From the NCBI GenBank assembly GCA_023389545.1, contig JAEWEI010000146.1, forward strand, positions 1 to 8,276: a stretch of 8,276 nt of DNA, in the 5' to 3' direction. Every line of letters starts with the position of its first letter. The stretch's first letter is position 1. The notes under the pieces were generated by a model. It was given only the letters and a program-made list of their open reading frames with translations, had not been told where the DNA came from and ran no database searches. Origin of the DNA: Actinomycetes bacterium. Lineage in GTDB: Bacteria > Actinomycetota > Actinomycetes > Actinomycetales > Cellulomonadaceae. The translations under genes were made by a program, and so were the position numbers. This document shows positions 6,715-8,276 of this stretch, piece after piece.

Positions 6715-6749
6715 CCGAGGGCGTCTGCCAGCCGGGCAGGCGCCCTCGG
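6715..6749 (+). terminator. Strong stem-loop after the transporter gene
   Basis: Bases 6715-6729 pair with 6735-6749 in a 15-bp stem (one G-U wobble, no bulge) closing a five-base AGCCG loop. It begins 20 bp after the transporter stop. No U-run follows, which is usual for actinobacterial terminators. Because a same-strand regulator starts about 30 bp further on, partial termination or attenuation is also possible. Confidence 0.7.
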
Positions 6750-6778
6750 CGGCTTCCGGACAGGCGAGGATGTGTGCC

Positions 6779-7261
6779 GTGGACACCGACAACGTGCAAC
6801 GGGTGGAGCGGGAGCTGGCCCTGTTGCTGCGCCGCGCGAACGCGGCGGCGCCGCGGATCGCCCAGCGCGTGCACCCCGACCTGGAGCCAGCCGCCTATCC
6901 GATCCTCGCGCGCATCGCGCAGGTGCCCGGGGTGCGGGCCAGCGAGCTCGCCGAGCACATCGGGGTAGGCCGAGGCACGATGTCACGCCAGCTCGCCCGG
7001 CTCGCCGAGCTCGGCCTGATCGAGCGGAGCACCGACCCGGACGACTCACGCGGCCAGCTCATCCAGCTCACCGACGCGGGCGCCGAGCGGCTCGCGCGGG
7101 CGCGGGTGGCGCGGCGGGACTTCTTCGAGCATGCGCTGCGGGACTGGTCCGGCCCCGACCTCGACCACCTCGCCGAGCAGCTCGCCCGGCTGAACAGCAG
7201 CCTGGACGAGGCCCGACGCGGTCGGGACGAGAACGGCCCGGCGCGCCGAGCCCAGGCGTAG
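6779..7261 (+). CDS. Second MarR-family transcriptional regulator
   Basis: This 160-residue winged-helix regulator has helix-turn-helix VRASELAEHIGVGRGTMSRQLARLAELGLIERS (52-84) and wing TDPDDSRGQLIQLTDAGAERL (85-105), including the DxR wing signature. Long helices on both sides would form the dimer. It is a canonical MarR protein, clearly different from the first one (no cysteine in this form, no His-rich tail). I start at GTG 6779-6781, which has GAGGA eight bases upstream (6766-6770). The ATG at 6770-6772 would add three residues (MCA) but overlaps that same GAGGA. It follows the transporter by 83 bp containing a strong hairpin and leaves under 30 bp for a promoter. It is therefore expressed by read-through, leaderlessly, or from within the transporter's 3' end. 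It converges with the NERD gene (18 bp between stops). Its target could be the pump operon or unlinked. Confidence 0.88.
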   Translation: MDTDNVQRVERELALLLRRANAAAPRIAQRVHPDLEPAAYPILARIAQVPGVRASELAEHIGVGRGTMSRQLARLAELGLIERSTDPDDSRGQLIQLTDAGAERLARARVARRDFFEHALRDWSGPDLDHLAEQLARLNSSLDEARRGRDENGPARRAQA

Positions 7262-7279
7262 CCGGCGCCGGGCCCGCGG

Positions 7280-8032
7280 TCAGCGCGACCAGGTGGTGCG
7301 CTGCCGGGCGATCGCGGCGATGGCGTCCACCCGCGGCGGCTCGATCCGCTCCAGCAGGTTGAGGAACGCGCCCGGCAGGTCGCTGCGGGCCATCACCAGC
7401 ACATCGTCCGGGCGCTGGCCCGGCGCCATGTCGATGATGCCCTGGAGCACCAGCACGGCCCGCACCGTGAGCTGCGAGCCCACGGCCGCACGGAGCAGGG
7501 CCTGGACCCGCGCCGCCTCGAGCCGCGCGTCGCGCTGGTACGCCACCGGCTCGCCCGCCACTGTCATGGTCCGCCGGCGCACCTCGATGCGCTCGCCCGG
7601 GTGGGCGCGCTCAGCCACCGTGAAGATGCCGCCGGGGCCGATCAGCAGGTGGTCCACCACCGTGCCCTGGCGGCCTAGCGGGACGCCGTGCACCACATGC
7701 CACCCTGCGGTGGCCAGGGTGTCGAGCCGGGTGCGGACCGAGCTGGCGCGCGTGCGCACTCCGGGCTCGTAGACGTCGCCGTCGAGCCGGCGCAGATCGT
7801 CCAGGTCCTCCAGCGCGCCCTCGAGCTCGTATGGCAGGACCAGCTCGGTGACGTCTGAGCGCAGGTACGCCTGCGCTGCGCGGCGCACGCCCTCCTCGAG
7901 GACGGGCTCGTCGACGATCACCTCGCCGGACTGCAGGTCGACGCATCCGACCCGCGCGCCGGACTCGGCCGTGACGTACAGCCGGTCGGCGCCATAGCGC
8001 CGCCATCGCCGCACGATCAGGGCCTCGTTCAC
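7280..8032 (-). CDS. NERD-domain (nuclease-related) protein with altered active-site position
   Basis: From the GTG at 8030-8032 this is 250 residues. The N-terminal module (about 6-45, RRWRRYGADRLYV, VGCVDLQSGEV) is the one found before NERD domains in actinobacterial proteins. The NERD domain spans about 110-200: GWHVVHGVPLGRQGTVVDHLLIGPGGIFTV, containing Asp127-His128 and the IGPGG turn. Then comes AERAHPG (140-146), where the relatives I remember read NTKHHPG. The Lys of the PD-(D/E)xK-like centre is thus Arg142, so nuclease activity is doubtful. Function in this family is poorly known; a role in DNA processing is inferred from fold only. No signal peptide or membrane segment is seen. An alternative TTG start at 8069-8071 adds 13 residues. 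Neither start has a good ribosome binding site, but a -10-like GATAAT six bases before the GTG suggests a leaderless transcript. It is convergent with the second MarR gene. Confidence 0.82.
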   Translation of the reverse strand: MNEALIVRRWRRYGADRLYVTAESGARVGCVDLQSGEVIVDEPVLEEGVRRAAQAYLRSDVTELVLPYELEGALEDLDDLRRLDGDVYEPGVRTRASSVRTRLDTLATAGWHVVHGVPLGRQGTVVDHLLIGPGGIFTVAERAHPGERIEVRRRTMTVAGEPVAYQRDARLEAARVQALLRAAVGSQLTVRAVLVLQGIIDMAPGQRPDDVLVMARSDLPGAFLNLLERIEPPRVDAIAAIARQRTTWSR

Positions 8033-8038
8033 CCGATC

Positions 8039-8067
8039 ATTATCGGCACGCCCAGGCCCGGACTGAA
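8039..8067 (-). promoter_or_regulatory. Candidate leaderless promoter for the NERD gene
   Basis: On the minus strand GATAAT (8039-8044) is one base from the TATAAT consensus and ends six bases before the GTG start. A weak TTCAGT (8062-8067) lies 17 bp upstream as a possible -35. A transcript starting at or beside the GTG would carry no leader, which is common in actinobacteria and would explain the missing ribosome binding site. Confidence 0.4.
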
Positions 8068-8169
8068 CCAACTCGGCCGGTCAGGCGCCGTGGGAGGAGC
8101 GTCCACCGGCGTGTCCCGCCCCGGCACGCCGGAGGACGCCGAGACGGCACCCGCCGAACTGGACACACC

Positions 8170-8205
8170 GCTGTGCACCACGCTGTGCACGAGGCCGTGC
8201 ACGAC
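8170..8205. repeat. Three 12-bp tandem repeats centred on GTGCAC
   Basis: Units GCTGTGCACCAC, GCTGTGCACGAG and GCCGTGCACGAC follow each other without gaps. The self-complementary core GTGCAC recurs at 8173, 8185 and 8197, exactly every 12 bp. The consensus is GCYGTGCACSAS. The array sits between the msrB stop and the NERD promoter candidate. Confidence 0.75.
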
Positions 8206-8221
8206 CTCCCGCCGGCGGGGC

Positions 8222-8276
8222 TCAGCCCGCGGCGCCAGCCGCCGGCTCGAAGGTCAGGCTCACGGAGTTCATGCAG
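8222..8276 (-). CDS. msrB: C-terminal 17 codons of a probable peptide-methionine (R)-S-oxide reductase (5' part outside window)
   Basis: A leftward frame enters at the right edge and stops with TGA at 8222-8224. It encodes CMNSVSLTFEP followed by an Ala/Gly tail. MsrB proteins end in a conserved block of form R-Y-C-[VIM]-N-S-A-[SA]-L-x-F, where the Cys is the catalytic nucleophile reducing methionine-R-sulfoxide. The visible fragment matches that block from the Cys onward, and the usual short tail follows. Only 17 residues can be seen, so the call rests on one motif and needs the sequence beyond the edge. If right, the first visible residue is the catalytic cysteine. Confidence 0.6.
   Translation of the reverse strand, partial: CMNSVSLTFEPAAGAAG

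Larger units (their letters stand above)
8033..8221. other. Intergenic spacer between the msrB end and the NERD gene
   Basis: This 189-bp stretch has no convincing gene. It holds the NERD promoter candidate, three 12-bp tandem repeats (8170-8205) and a 12-bp palindrome CCCGCCGGCGGG (8208-8219) lying two bases after the msrB stop, perhaps part of its terminator. A weak 57-codon leftward frame (8202 to 8029, GTG start) ends in a four-base overlap with the NERD start but has poor ribosome binding spacing. Confidence 0.5.

Noticed and set aside
5025..7049. A 674-codon open frame on the minus strand opposite the transporter
   Set aside because: Its product is monotonous Arg/Gly/His/Asp/Glu-rich sequence with no recognisable domain, as expected opposite a GC-rich gene. 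The plus strand encodes a complete DHA2 transporter and a MarR protein.
5720..7261. A 513-codon plus-strand frame ending with the second MarR protein, suggesting a large fusion
   Set aside because: Everything before about 6770 is the out-of-frame reading of the transporter gene. A ribosome binding site precedes the GTG at 6779, and the MarR fold is complete from there.
8111..8276. Plus-strand frame from a GTG with GGGAGGAG upstream, containing a repeated Leu-Cys-Thr pattern
   Set aside because: It would run antisense through the probable msrB end, the spacing to GGGAGGAG is 11 bases, and the cysteines come only from the 12-bp repeat. No domain is seen and no stop lies in the window.
1..8276. 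Transfer RNA or ribosomal RNA genes, CRISPR arrays, insertion sequences, toxin-antitoxin or phage-defence genes
   Set aside because: No cloverleaf, regular spacer-repeat array, transposase or terminal repeats were recognised. A single NERD protein is not enough to call a defence system.

Overview
The window is very GC-rich, with G or C in nearly every third codon position, and uses GTG as well as ATG starts. Together with the gene families present, this points to a high-GC actinobacterium. A Micrococcales genome of the Cellulomonas type would fit, but genus is a guess. Nothing indicates a plasmid, phage, insertion sequence or CRISPR locus. It looks like ordinary chromosome carrying one regulated efflux locus.

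Left part (1-3821): the 3' two-thirds of a RecQ helicase gene runs in from the left edge and converges with a leftward block of three metabolic genes. Reading leftward from 3821 these are an aldo/keto reductase of the YghZ (L-glyceraldehyde-3-phosphate reductase) type, an alpha/beta-hydrolase-fold protein whose start overlaps the reductase stop (ATGA), and, after a 175-bp gap holding strong inverted repeats, a short-chain dehydrogenase resembling 3-alpha-hydroxysteroid dehydrogenase/carbonyl reductase. The hydrolase-fold protein appears to lack all three catalytic triad residues, so it is probably a pseudoenzyme coupled to the reductase.

Middle (3822-4377): trmL, a tRNA wobble-position 2'-O-methyltransferase, is divergent from the reductase across 91 bp.

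Centre (4378-7261): this is an efflux locus. A MarR-family regulator gene overlaps the start of a 14-helix DHA2 drug/proton antiporter gene (TGATG). The leader upstream carries three copies of a GTTGC-N5-GCAAC-type site, two of which overlap a predicted -35/-10 pair, so autorepression relieved by a transported compound is the natural reading. After the transporter comes a 15-bp stem-loop and then a second, different MarR-family gene with almost no room for its own promoter.

Right part (7262-8276): a NERD-domain protein is encoded leftward, convergent with the second MarR gene. Its core Lys position is Arg, and it may be translated from a leaderless transcript. A 189-bp spacer with three 12-bp tandem repeats follows. 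At the right edge are the last 17 codons of what looks like msrB, starting exactly at its catalytic cysteine.

The strongest leads are the triad-less hydrolase coupled to an aldo/keto reductase and the MarR-transporter-MarR locus with its triple operator and intervening hairpin. I see no wholly new multi-gene system.
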